This document shows, one piece after another, positions 1 to 7,676 of a stretch of DNA of 59,329 nt. A program made the position numbers and the translations under genes. Within the stretch, counting starts at the first letter, position 1. The number at the start of each line of letters is the position of its first letter. Below the pieces are notes generated by a model. The model saw only the letters and a program-made list of their open reading frames with translations. It was not told the DNA's origin and made no database searches. This DNA is from an uncultured Lachnospiraceae bacterium (GTDB taxonomy: Bacteria > Bacillota > Clostridia > Lachnospirales > Lachnospiraceae), in assembly GCA_902778245.1 (NCBI GenBank), contig CACYXH010000002.1, forward strand, positions 1 through 59,329, written 5' to 3'.

Positions 1-20
1 GGGTGTTCCAGAAGGCATGC

Positions 21-126
21 CTTTTGGGACGACTAAGGAAGTCGTCCCAAAATCCGCCTGCCGGCGGATACGCCCCTTCGGGCCTAGGCGAGTACGATTA
101 GGAAACACTTGATGTGTTTTCTAATC
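21..126 (-). repeat. Multi-hairpin dispersed repeat, copy 1
   Basis: Four consecutive stem-loops are visible: arms 22-33/41-52 (perfect 12 bp), 53-58/63-68, 72-75/80-83, and 96-108/114-126, the last with apical AAACAC-TTGAT-GTGTTT. The same series occurs in reverse orientation at 12704-12808 after gdhA, with changed but still paired stem bases. The last hairpin alone recurs at 34304-34342 after dut. It probably acts as a terminator or RNA-stability element for a gene left of the window. Function is inference. Confidence 0.75.
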
Positions 127-175
127 TATACATATGGATACGCGGACCCCCTTACCTGTATTTTGCAACAGCCCC

Positions 176-204
176 TTGACATTTTTATGACAGGTAACTA
201 TAAT
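176..204 (+). promoter_or_regulatory. Sigma-A promoter of the ABC importer operon
   Basis: TTGACA at 176-181 and TATAAT at 199-204 are separated by 17 bases, a perfect vegetative consensus. The first gene starts at 246 after AAAGGAGG, leaving a leader of about 35 bases. Confidence 0.85.
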
Positions 205-245
205 TGTTGCTATATAAAATTAACGCTTTAAAGGAGGAAAGTATT

Positions 246-1223
246 ATGAAAAAGAATTCTTTGACGAAACTTGCGGCAGTGTGTACAGCTTCCGCTATGG
301 TACTGTCTGCTTCCGGTATGATGGCGGCAGCAGAAGAAACTACTTATAAGGTTGGCATCTGCCAGCTGGTACAGCACGTTGCACTGGATGCGGCTACTCA
401 GGGATTTATTGACGCGCTGACAGATGAGTTGGGAGATGCGGTAACGTTTGATACGCAGAACGCAGCCGGTGATTCCGCTACCTGTGCTACGATCTGCAAT
501 CAGTTTGTATCCGACGGTGTAGATCTTATCCTGGCAAACGCCACTCCAGCCCTTCAGGCAGCAGCTGCTGCGACCAACGAGATCCCGATTTTGGGAACTG
601 CTGTTACAGATTATGCAACTGCACTGGATATTGATGAGTGGACCGGCGCTACAGGAACCAATATTTCCGGAACTTCCGATCTGGCTCCGCTGGATGAGCA
701 GGCAGCGATGCTGAATGAATTATTCCCGGATGCCGAGACAGTAGGTATCCTGTATTGTTCTGCAGAGCCGAACTCAGAGTATCAGGCAGCAGTTATCACA
801 AAAGCTCTGGAAGAGCTGGGTTATACTGTGACATCTTACACCTTTGCGGACAGTAATGATGTGGCTTCCGTAACCACCACCGCCTGCGCTGAGAATGATG
901 TCCTCTATATTCCTACTGATAACACAGCAGCTTCCTGCACCGAGATTATAAAGAATGTGGCTGTTCCGGCAGGTAAACCCATCATCGCCGGAGAGGAAGG
1001 TATCTGTGCCGGATGTGGTGTAGCAACCCTGTCTATCAGCTACTATGACCTTGGATACACCACCGGTGAGATGGCGGTAAAAGTACTGACGGAAGGTGCG
1101 GATGTATCAACCCTGGAAGTAGAGTTTGCTCCGAATGTTACCAAGGAATACAATTCAGAAATCTGCGAGGAACTTGACATCGAAGTTCCGGAAGACTATG
1201 TAGCGATCGCTGCAGAAGAATAA
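246..1223 (+). CDS. ABC importer substrate-binding protein (ABC_sub_bind/TrpX-like)
   Basis: This 325-residue protein looks like a periplasmic-binding-type protein of the ABC_sub_bind family (PF04392), whose members often bind aromatic amino acids or related small molecules. Residues 1 to about 29 form a signal peptide (KK start, hydrophobic core, AAA-E cleavage region). No lipobox cysteine stands at the cleavage site, which is unusual for a Gram-positive binding protein. The ATG at 246 is chosen because AAAGGAGG lies just upstream; an earlier start at 204 would fall in the -10 box. The permease and ATPase follow directly, so the three make one importer. The substrate cannot be told from sequence. 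Confidence 0.85.
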   Translation: MKKNSLTKLAAVCTASAMVLSASGMMAAAEETTYKVGICQLVQHVALDAATQGFIDALTDELGDAVTFDTQNAAGDSATCATICNQFVSDGVDLILANATPALQAAAAATNEIPILGTAVTDYATALDIDEWTGATGTNISGTSDLAPLDEQAAMLNELFPDAETVGILYCSAEPNSEYQAAVITKALEELGYTVTSYTFADSNDVASVTTTACAENDVLYIPTDNTAASCTEIIKNVAVPAGKPIIAGEEGICAGCGVATLSISYYDLGYTTGEMAVKVLTEGADVSTLEVEFAPNVTKEYNSEICEELDIEVPEDYVAIAAEE

Positions 1224-1245
1224 GAAGTAACCGGAGGCCATAACA

Positions 1246-2181
1246 ATGAATTTGCTTGCTTTAAATCCTATGACGCTGTTTTCGGCACTGCCCGGAAATA
1301 TCGCTCAGGGTATGATTTGGGGCATCATGGCAATCGGTGTATATATGACATTCCGCCTTCTGCGTTTTTCAGACCTGACCGTCGATGGCTCCTTTGCCAC
1401 CGGCGGTGCAGTTGCGGTTATGCTGATTATCAATGGTGTACCTGCACCCGCAGCTTTGTTGGTGTCTTTTTGTACCGGTATGCTGGCCGGCCTTGTGACA
1501 GGTCTTTTACATACTGCATTCGGCATTCCGGATATCCTGTCAGGAATTCTGAGTCAGATTGCGCTTTATTCCATCAACCTTAGAATCATGGACGGAAAAG
1601 CAAACCAGGCGGTAAGTGTGGACAAATATTTTTTGGTGGTGTCCCTGCGGAATATTCCCAGATCCCTGATCGTGGGTGGCTGTATTGCGTTGGCGGTCAT
1701 CCTCGTTTTGTACTGGTTTTTCGGTACGGAGCTTGGAAGCGCGATCCGCTCCACCGGATGCAACCCCGCCATGTCTATGGCTCAGGGAATCAATATCAAT
1801 GCTACGAAGGTTCTGACACTGGCGCTTTCCAATGGTCTGGTGGCGCTCTCTGGCGCCCTTCTGGCTCAGTATCAGGGCTTTTCTGATGTAAATATGGGGC
1901 GCGGCGCTATTGTCATCGGACTGGCTGCGGTGATCATCGGCGAAGTAATGGGAGAGGCCCTGATCGGTAAACGGCTGAATTTCTTTGGAAGGCTGCTGTT
2001 CGTCGTTGTTGGCGGAATTATCTATTATATTGTAGTTGGTCTGGTGCTTTGGATGAAGATGCCCTCCAACGATCTGAAGCTGTTTACAGCCATCATTGTG
2101 GCCATTTTCCTTGCTGTACCGTATCTTAGGGAAAAATCGCGAAATTCTTATGCAAAAGCTGCAAAGAAAGGAGCGAAATAG
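1246..2181 (+). CDS. ABC importer permease (BPD_transp_2, TrpY-like)
   Basis: A 311-residue integral membrane protein with about eight to nine hydrophobic segments. It carries the LTVDGSFATGG stretch near residue 45 that is typical of the permeases paired with ABC_sub_bind proteins. It lies 22 bases after the binding protein, with CCGGAGG as ribosome binding site, and its stop is one base before the ATPase start. It should form the membrane channel of the importer, probably as a dimer. The C-terminus is basic and cytoplasmic (KAAKKGAK). Function is well supported by context; substrate is unknown. Confidence 0.87.
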   Translation: MNLLALNPMTLFSALPGNIAQGMIWGIMAIGVYMTFRLLRFSDLTVDGSFATGGAVAVMLIINGVPAPAALLVSFCTGMLAGLVTGLLHTAFGIPDILSGILSQIALYSINLRIMDGKANQAVSVDKYFLVVSLRNIPRSLIVGGCIALAVILVLYWFFGTELGSAIRSTGCNPAMSMAQGININATKVLTLALSNGLVALSGALLAQYQGFSDVNMGRGAIVIGLAAVIIGEVMGEALIGKRLNFFGRLLFVVVGGIIYYIVVGLVLWMKMPSNDLKLFTAIIVAIFLAVPYLREKSRNSYAKAAKKGAK

Positions 2182-2182
2182 T

Positions 2183-2977
2183 ATGCTGGAAATCAATAAC
2201 GTCCATAAGACTTTTAATAAAGGCACGATCAATGAAAAACCTGCATTGCAGGGAGTGGATCTGCACCTGAATCCCGGTGACTTTGTAACCATCATCGGTG
2301 GAAATGGCGCAGGGAAATCCACCTTGATGAACGCTGTCGCCGGGGTATGGCCCGTGGATGAAGGATCCGTTGTTATTGACGGGGAGAATATTACAGGCTA
2401 TCCGGAGTATCGCCGGGCGAAACTTTTGGGAAGAGTGTTCCAGGATCCCATGACAGGAACCGCAGCTACCATGGAGATTCAGGAAAATCTGGCACTGGCG
2501 GCCAGACGAGGTGAGAGACGCGGTTTAAGTTGGGGAATCAGTAAGGAAGAAAAAGAACAGTATCATGAAATGCTGAAGATATTGGATCTGGGCCTTGAGG
2601 ATCGTATGACCACAAAGGTGGGACTGCTTTCCGGAGGACAGAGGCAGGCATTGACTCTGCTGATGGCATCCCTAAAGAAACCCAAGCTGCTCTTGTTGGA
2701 TGAGCATACGGCAGCCCTTGATCCTAAGACAGCGGCTAAAGTTCTTGAACTCACCGGAAACATAGTGGAAGAGAATGAACTGACTGCAATGATGGTGACC
2801 CACAACATGAAAGACGCGATCCGCATGGGCAACCGTCTTGTAATGATGCATGAAGGACGTATCATCTATGATGTAGAGGGCGAGGAGAAGAAAAAACTCC
2901 ATGTGTCCGATCTGCTGGAGAAATTCGAACAAGCCAGTGGCGGAGAATTCGCTAACGACAGGATGATGCTTGCATAG
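2183..2977 (+). CDS. ABC importer ATP-binding protein (TrpZ-like)
   Basis: A 264-residue ABC ATPase with Walker A GGNGAGKST at about residues 39-47, signature LSGGQ at 149-153 and Walker B LLLLDE at 169-174, followed by the H-loop TH. The ATG at 2183 follows AAAGGAGCG and gives the usual N-terminus MLEINNVHK; the longer reading frame from 2096 overlaps the permease and adds nothing conserved. It powers the importer made with the two genes upstream. The gene is followed by a long stem-loop terminator at 3001-3093, which closes the operon before metF. Confidence 0.9.
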   Translation: MLEINNVHKTFNKGTINEKPALQGVDLHLNPGDFVTIIGGNGAGKSTLMNAVAGVWPVDEGSVVIDGENITGYPEYRRAKLLGRVFQDPMTGTAATMEIQENLALAARRGERRGLSWGISKEEKEQYHEMLKILDLGLEDRMTTKVGLLSGGQRQALTLLMASLKKPKLLLLDEHTAALDPKTAAKVLELTGNIVEENELTAMMVTHNMKDAIRMGNRLVMMHEGRIIYDVEGEEKKKLHVSDLLEKFEQASGGEFANDRMMLA

Positions 2978-3000
2978 CTTAACTATCACAGAGAAGGGGC

Positions 3001-3093
3001 TGCCGCACGAAATGCATATTTTGCACAAAAAAGTGTTCCTCAGAAAGCCAGGATCGTGTAAAAAATGCATTTGTGCGGCATCCTTTTTCTTTC
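3001..3093 (+). terminator. Long stem-loop terminator
   Basis: TGCCGCAC-GAAATGCAT at 3001-3017 pairs with the ATGCATTT-TGCGGCA block at 3065-3080 (one bulge), followed by TCCTTTTTCTTTC. The loop is long (about 47 bases). It shares the GCTGCCGCA base with terminators at 20631 and 50473. Confidence 0.75.
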
Positions 3094-3142
3094 ATTTAAA
3101 AAAAGATAGGAAATTATTATAAGGACAAAAATATTGCAATTG

Positions 3143-3171
3143 TTGAGACGATAAAAAAAGTATGTTATAAT
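3143..3171 (+). promoter_or_regulatory. Promoter of the metF-acs gene block
   Basis: TTGAGA at 3143-3148 and TATAAT at 3166-3171 are 17 bases apart, and a TG one base before the -10 gives an extended -10. The leader to metF is about 85 bases. Confidence 0.75.
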
Positions 3172-3186
3172 AGCCCCTAATGAATT

Positions 3187-3220
3187 GCCATACAGGTGCT
3201 TAAGGCCGGATTGTATAGCA
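3187..3220 (+). other. Leader hairpin before metF
   Basis: TGC-ATACA pairs with TGTAT-GCA around a loop containing CTTAAGGCCGG. I do not recognise it as a tetrahydrofolate, cobalamin or SAM riboswitch. It may be a simple 5' mRNA structure. Confidence 0.35.
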
Positions 3221-3260
3221 GGAACAAGAACGAAGTATAATTATATGGAGAGTTGTAACA

Positions 3261-4193
3261 ATGGCAGCAACAAAATTAACTGATATAATGAAAGAGAGAC
3301 AGACATTATCTTTCGAATTATACCCACCCAAGACGGAGAAGGGAATGCTGAAACTTCCGGATATCATCGCTCATTTGTGCGACTTTCAGCCGGATTATAT
3401 TTCCTGTACTTATGGTGCAGGCGGCGGCAACGTGGGTGCAAACAGACAGGTTTGCCAGATGGTCAGGAATGCCGGTTCTGTGCCGGTGACCCACTTTACC
3501 GTTATCAAAAACACAAAAAGCAAAATGAAAGAGCAGATGGATATGTATCTGGAAGAGGGTGTTGATCATATTCTTGCACTTCGGGGTGATATCCCTCTGG
3601 GGGAGACGACTACCTGCGGCGACTTCCAGTACGCAACCGACCTGGTAAAGTATATCAAAGATACCTACGGTGACAAATTTGAAATCGCAGTTGCCGGCTC
3701 TCCCGAAGGCCACATTACATGCAGCTCTATTGAGTCTGACATAGGGTTTCTTCGCCAGAAACAGGACAATGGTGCGGACTATATTATGACACAGCTTTGC
3801 TGGGATATGGAACAGTTCAAGAGATGGCTGGATATGATTCGTAAAGCTGGTGTAACCTTGCCGATCAATGTGGGCATCATGCCGGTTCTTGATATGAAAG
3901 CGACCATTAATGTGGCTCTTTCCAGAAATGGCTGCGTTATTGAACGAGAATTGGCCAGACTGATCTCTAAGTACTGGATCTTTCCGGATCCTTTCGATTC
4001 TAACCCGCCGTTCCGGGACGATGAGCGCGAGCGGAAGCTGGCTGATTTCAGAAAAGCAGGCATTGAGTACACGATCAAACAGATTGAGGCTTATCGTGCA
4101 TGCGGCATTAACGGTATTCATCTGTATGCTATGAATAAATGGGAAGCGGTGACAGAAATTATTCATGCTACCGGTTTAAACGCCCAGATATAA
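3261..4193 (+). CDS. metF: 5,10-methylenetetrahydrofolate reductase
   Basis: A 310-residue TIM-barrel enzyme that reduces methylene-tetrahydrofolate to methyl-tetrahydrofolate with FAD. The N-terminal SFELYPPK (Glu19) matches the catalytic glutamate region of MetF, and LALRGD lies near residue 110. It opens the Wood-Ljungdahl gene block with its own promoter and a GGAGAG ribosome binding site. In many acetogens the reductase is encoded next to a zinc/corrinoid-like partner MetV; no metV is present here, so the partner is either elsewhere or not used. The product feeds methyl-THF to AcsE and to methionine synthesis. Confidence 0.93.
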   Translation: MAATKLTDIMKERQTLSFELYPPKTEKGMLKLPDIIAHLCDFQPDYISCTYGAGGGNVGANRQVCQMVRNAGSVPVTHFTVIKNTKSKMKEQMDMYLEEGVDHILALRGDIPLGETTTCGDFQYATDLVKYIKDTYGDKFEIAVAGSPEGHITCSSIESDIGFLRQKQDNGADYIMTQLCWDMEQFKRWLDMIRKAGVTLPINVGIMPVLDMKATINVALSRNGCVIERELARLISKYWIFPDPFDSNPPFRDDERERKLADFRKAGIEYTIKQIEAYRACGINGIHLYAMNKWEAVTEIIHATGLNAQI

Positions 4194-4313
4194 AGGAGAA
4201 CGTTAGATAGTACAGATCATATCTGCATTCCCGGGAAAGAAAATCGAAACAAAAAAAGGAGCCGATTTATAAAACCGTTGTCAGTCATATAAATTGAAGG
4301 AGGTACAATAGCA

Positions 4314-5252
4314 ATGCCATTTACAGCAAAATCGGGGAAATTTAATGCAAGTATCCGTTCATTGACGATTGGTATCGGCGATAAGGCCATTACTCTTGGC
4401 GGTGAGTGCGTTCTGCCATTCTACTCTTTTGATGCAGCCATTGAAAATGCACCAAAGGTAGGTATCGAAATAACCGATTGCGGTATGGCAGCTGAACCGG
4501 AAAGTGTTCAGAAGTATTATGAAGGATGTACGTCCGTGACGGATATGGCAAAGAGAGCGGCAGAATTTGATGGGGTTGATTTTCTGAGTCTGCGTCTGGA
4601 AGGGGGAGATCCCAACGGATTAAATAAATCTATCGAAGAGCTGATCCGCATTGTGAAGGACGTAGCGGCAGCGGTAGATCTTCCTCTTGTTGTATGCGGT
4701 TGTAAGAGTGAAAAAAAAGACGAGGAACTGTTATCCAAAGCGGCAGAGGTACTGAATGGAAAAAATGCACTGCTACTTGCTGCTAAGGAAGAAAACTACA
4801 AGACGGTAGGCGCGGCTGGTCTTGCCTGTAAACAAGTAGTCGGTGCGGAATCTTCCGTCGACATCAATCTTGCAAAACAGTTAAATGTATTATTGACACA
4901 GTCAGGTGTAGATCCCCAGGCAATCGCTATGAATATTGGTTCTGCAGCGGCAGGTTATGGTTTTGAATATGTTATTTCTACTATGGATCGAATAAAAGCG
5001 GCAGCATTGTCCCAGGGAGACGCCGCTTTGCAGATGCCGATCATCACTCCGGTTGCTTGCGAAGTATGGAGTGTGAAAGAAGTTATAGCTTCCGAGTCTG
5101 ATATACCCGAATGGGGTTCGGCTAAGGAACGCGGAATTGATATGGAAGTGGAGACTGCCACAGCAGTTTTGTTTTCCGGTTCCGATGCAGTTATCTTAAA
5201 ACATCCTGAATCAGTAGCAACGATCTCAAAACTGATTAAAGAACTCGTATGA
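4314..5252 (+). CDS. acsD: Corrinoid iron-sulfur protein, small subunit
   Basis: A 312-residue protein matching the delta/small subunit (AcsD/CdhD) of the corrinoid iron-sulfur protein, a TIM-barrel partner that with AcsC carries the methyl group from AcsE to acetyl-CoA synthase. The N-terminus (MPFTAKSGKFN), the repeated VCGCKSEKKDEELL segment and the C-terminal VLFSGSDAVILKHP are family features. It has a strong GAAGGAGG site. A 120-base gap separates it from metF and contains no gene; a TTCCCGGGAA palindrome lies there. The gene order acsD-acsC-acsE-acsV is that of known acetogens, but acsA and acsB are absent from this window. Confidence 0.93.
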   Translation: MPFTAKSGKFNASIRSLTIGIGDKAITLGGECVLPFYSFDAAIENAPKVGIEITDCGMAAEPESVQKYYEGCTSVTDMAKRAAEFDGVDFLSLRLEGGDPNGLNKSIEELIRIVKDVAAAVDLPLVVCGCKSEKKDEELLSKAAEVLNGKNALLLAAKEENYKTVGAAGLACKQVVGAESSVDINLAKQLNVLLTQSGVDPQAIAMNIGSAAAGYGFEYVISTMDRIKAAALSQGDAALQMPIITPVACEVWSVKEVIASESDIPEWGSAKERGIDMEVETATAVLFSGSDAVILKHPESVATISKLIKELV

Positions 5253-5286
5253 TTTTTTGTTGCGAAGATAAAGGGGGATAAATACA

Positions 5287-6633
5287 ATGGCATTAAAAGG
5301 TCTTGATATATTCAAATTATCACCGAAGAAAAACTGTAAAGAATGCGGATCACCAACTTGTATGGCTTTTTCCATGAAAGTCGCACAGGGTACGGTCAGT
5401 ATAGACGCCTGCCCTTACTTTTCCGAGGACGCGAAGACAGCTATGAGAGAGGCTGCCGCACCGCCTATGAAGACGATAAAAGTAGGAACCGGTGATCAGC
5501 AATATGTACTGGGCGGAGAGACTGTCCTGTTTCGGCATGAGAAAACTTTTGTCAACAAAACGAGATATGCGGTAGCTCTGTGCAGCAGCATGGATGATGC
5601 GGTAATTGAAGAAAAGCTGGCAGCTATTGAGAAGGTAGATTATGATCGCATCGGTGAGAGAATGTTTGTGGAAATGGTCTATGTGAACTATGATCCCAAA
5701 AGCGGTGCAGTAAAATACATGGAACTGGTAAAAAAAGCGGCTGGACTGAACAGAGTGCTGATCCTGGGCGTGGAAGATCCGGAAGTGGCCAGGACTGCAT
5801 TGGATCTATGTAAAGATTCCAAACCAATCCTGAACGGCGCGAATGCATCTAACTATGAGGAGATGAACGCGGTAGTTGCCGGAGCGGGAGTGGCTTTGGG
5901 CGTCAGCGGCGAAAATGACAGTGAGCTTTACGATACACTGGCGGCACTGGAAAAGCTTGGCAACAAGAATCTTCTGTTCAATGCAAACACGGATTCTATT
6001 AAAGCTGCTTATGCCACAACCGTACAGTATAGACGAGCTGCCATTAAGGACAACGATAGAACCTGCGGATATCCTTCCATCGTAAATGTTGCGAAATTGG
6101 CCAGAGGGGACAATCATCTGCAGGCAGCTCTGCTTGCTGCATTTACCATGAAATATGGTTCTATCCTGGTGGCAGACCACCTGGATTATGCAGAAGCGCT
6201 TCCGCTGTACGGTATCAGACAGAATGTATTTACGGATCCACAAAAGCCAATGAAAGTGGAACCCGGTATCTATCCAATCAATGGCGGGGATGAGAACGCT
6301 ATCTGCCTTACCACAGTGGACTTTGCACTTACTTATTTTGTTGTTTCCGGTGAGCTGGAACGCTCTGGTGTGCCGTGCAACCTGATCGTTAACGATGCGG
6401 GAGGATTATCTGTATTGACCTCATGGGCCGCAGGTAAATTTTCGTCTTCTTCCATCGCAAAATTTTTTGAAGAGCAGGATATTGCAGGAAAGATCAAATG
6501 CCGCAAACTCTGCATCCCGGGTAAAGTTGCTGCTCTGAAAGGAGAACTGGAAGCGAAAATGCCGGATTGGGAGATCATTGTAGCACCGAAAGAAGCCGTT
6601 CAGCTGGTGAAATTTCTGAAAGATATGCAGTAA
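5287..6633 (+). CDS. acsC: Corrinoid iron-sulfur protein, large subunit
   Basis: A 448-residue protein matching the gamma/large subunit (AcsC/CdhE). Cys17, Cys20, Cys25 and Cys42 in the KKNCKECGSPTC region form the N-terminal [4Fe-4S] binding site that reduces the corrinoid. The rest is a TIM barrel followed by a C-terminal cobalamin-binding domain (residues about 330-448). It begins 34 bases after acsD behind AAGGGGG and forms a heterodimer with that product. The methylated Co(III) form passes methyl to acetyl-CoA synthase; occasional oxidation to Co(II) is repaired by AcsV, encoded two genes downstream. Confidence 0.94.
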   Translation: MALKGLDIFKLSPKKNCKECGSPTCMAFSMKVAQGTVSIDACPYFSEDAKTAMREAAAPPMKTIKVGTGDQQYVLGGETVLFRHEKTFVNKTRYAVALCSSMDDAVIEEKLAAIEKVDYDRIGERMFVEMVYVNYDPKSGAVKYMELVKKAAGLNRVLILGVEDPEVARTALDLCKDSKPILNGANASNYEEMNAVVAGAGVALGVSGENDSELYDTLAALEKLGNKNLLFNANTDSIKAAYATTVQYRRAAIKDNDRTCGYPSIVNVAKLARGDNHLQAALLAAFTMKYGSILVADHLDYAEALPLYGIRQNVFTDPQKPMKVEPGIYPINGGDENAICLTTVDFALTYFVVSGELERSGVPCNLIVNDAGGLSVLTSWAAGKFSSSSIAKFFEEQDIAGKIKCRKLCIPGKVAALKGELEAKMPDWEIIVAPKEAVQLVKFLKDMQ

Positions 6634-6699
6634 CAGTAAAAAACAGGAAACACGCTTTGCGAGTTTTGGTGTAAATAGAAATTAGGAGGAGAACAAATT

Positions 6700-7485
6700 A
6701 TGGGAAAATTTGTAGTAATTGGTGAAAGGCTTTCTGTGACAGCTCCAATCATCAATAAGGCATTTACGGAAAGAGATCCGGAACCAATTTTAAAAAGAGC
6801 AAAGCAGCAGCTGGATGCAGGCGCTGTTTATCTGGATGTGAATATCGGACCGGCGCAGAGCGATGGCGCAGATTTAATGAAATGGGCGGTTCAGCTGCTG
6901 CAGAGTGAATTTGACAACGTTCCGCTGGCGTTGGATACTTCCAACAAGGCTGCTATCGAAGCCGGAATGTCCGTATATAATCGTGCAAAAGGAAAACCGA
7001 TTATAAACTCTGCTGATGCAGCAGGAAGAATTGAATACCTGGATCTTGCTGCTGCAAATGATGCAATTTGTATCGCACTTTGCAATGGAGAAGGTATTGC
7101 AAAGGACAATGATGAGCGTATGATGTACTGCCAGACTTTGCTGGAAAGAGGCTTGGAACAGGGCATGGAAGCAGAAGATATCTGGTTTGATCCGTTATTC
7201 CTGGTAGTTAAAGGAATGCAGGATAAGCAGATGCAGATTCTGGAGTGTATTAAGATGTTCAGTGATATGGGACTGAACTCCACCGGAGGTCTGTCCAACA
7301 ACTCAAATGGTATGCCGAAGCATATCCGTCCGATCATGGATTCCGCTCTGGTTGCTATGGCTATGATGCAGGGCCTTACCTCCGCCATCGTAAATCCGAA
7401 CGATCTGCGTTTGATGGAGACCATCAAATCCTGCGATATACTCAAAGGAAATACACTGTACGCTGATTCTTATCTGGAGATTTAG
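6700..7485 (+). CDS. acsE: Methyltetrahydrofolate:corrinoid iron-sulfur protein methyltransferase
   Basis: A 261-residue pterin-binding TIM barrel that transfers the methyl group of methyl-THF to the Co(I) centre of AcsCD. Pterin-site motifs are visible: LDVNIGP at about 45-51, LALDTSN at 76-82, and GLSNNSNG near 197-204, whose Asn200 corresponds to the catalytic Asn199 of the Moorella enzyme. Length equals that of the family. The ribosome binding site is TTAGGAGGAG. A paired stem-loop follows at 7564-7636, before acsV, and may lower downstream expression. Confidence 0.94.
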   Translation: MGKFVVIGERLSVTAPIINKAFTERDPEPILKRAKQQLDAGAVYLDVNIGPAQSDGADLMKWAVQLLQSEFDNVPLALDTSNKAAIEAGMSVYNRAKGKPIINSADAAGRIEYLDLAAANDAICIALCNGEGIAKDNDERMMYCQTLLERGLEQGMEAEDIWFDPLFLVVKGMQDKQMQILECIKMFSDMGLNSTGGLSNNSNGMPKHIRPIMDSALVAMAMMQGLTSAIVNPNDLRLMETIKSCDILKGNTLYADSYLEI

Positions 7486-7563
7486 GAGACTCTGATTTTA
7501 TCATCGTTTCCTCAGAAGCCCCGGTGGACCGCACGGATTTCCCTGATAAAAAATAGTACTTAT

Positions 7564-7640
7564 AGAGAGGCTGTTATGTAATGCGTGACAGTGGGATGTC
7601 TGAACCCCTGAGTCAGCATTAGGTAACAGCCCTCTTAATT
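7564..7640 (+). terminator. Stem-loop between acsE and acsV
   Basis: AGAGGCTGTTA, TAATGC and TGAC on the left pair with GTCA, GCATTA and TAACAGCC-TCT on the right; the stem is followed by TTAATTT. The weak T tract suggests partial termination or a processing or stability element rather than a full stop. It is not a recognisable cobalamin riboswitch. Confidence 0.55.
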
Positions 7641-7676
7641 TAGACAGCCGAACGAAGTGTATGAAAGGACATAATC

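Noticed and set aside
3172-3260. Tetrahydrofolate or SAM riboswitch before metF
   Set aside because: Only one small hairpin is visible and no known aptamer core is present in the 85-base leader.
7486-7676. Cobalamin riboswitch before acsV
   Set aside because: The gap has a long stem-loop but no B12-box consensus or the multi-branched core; not supported.
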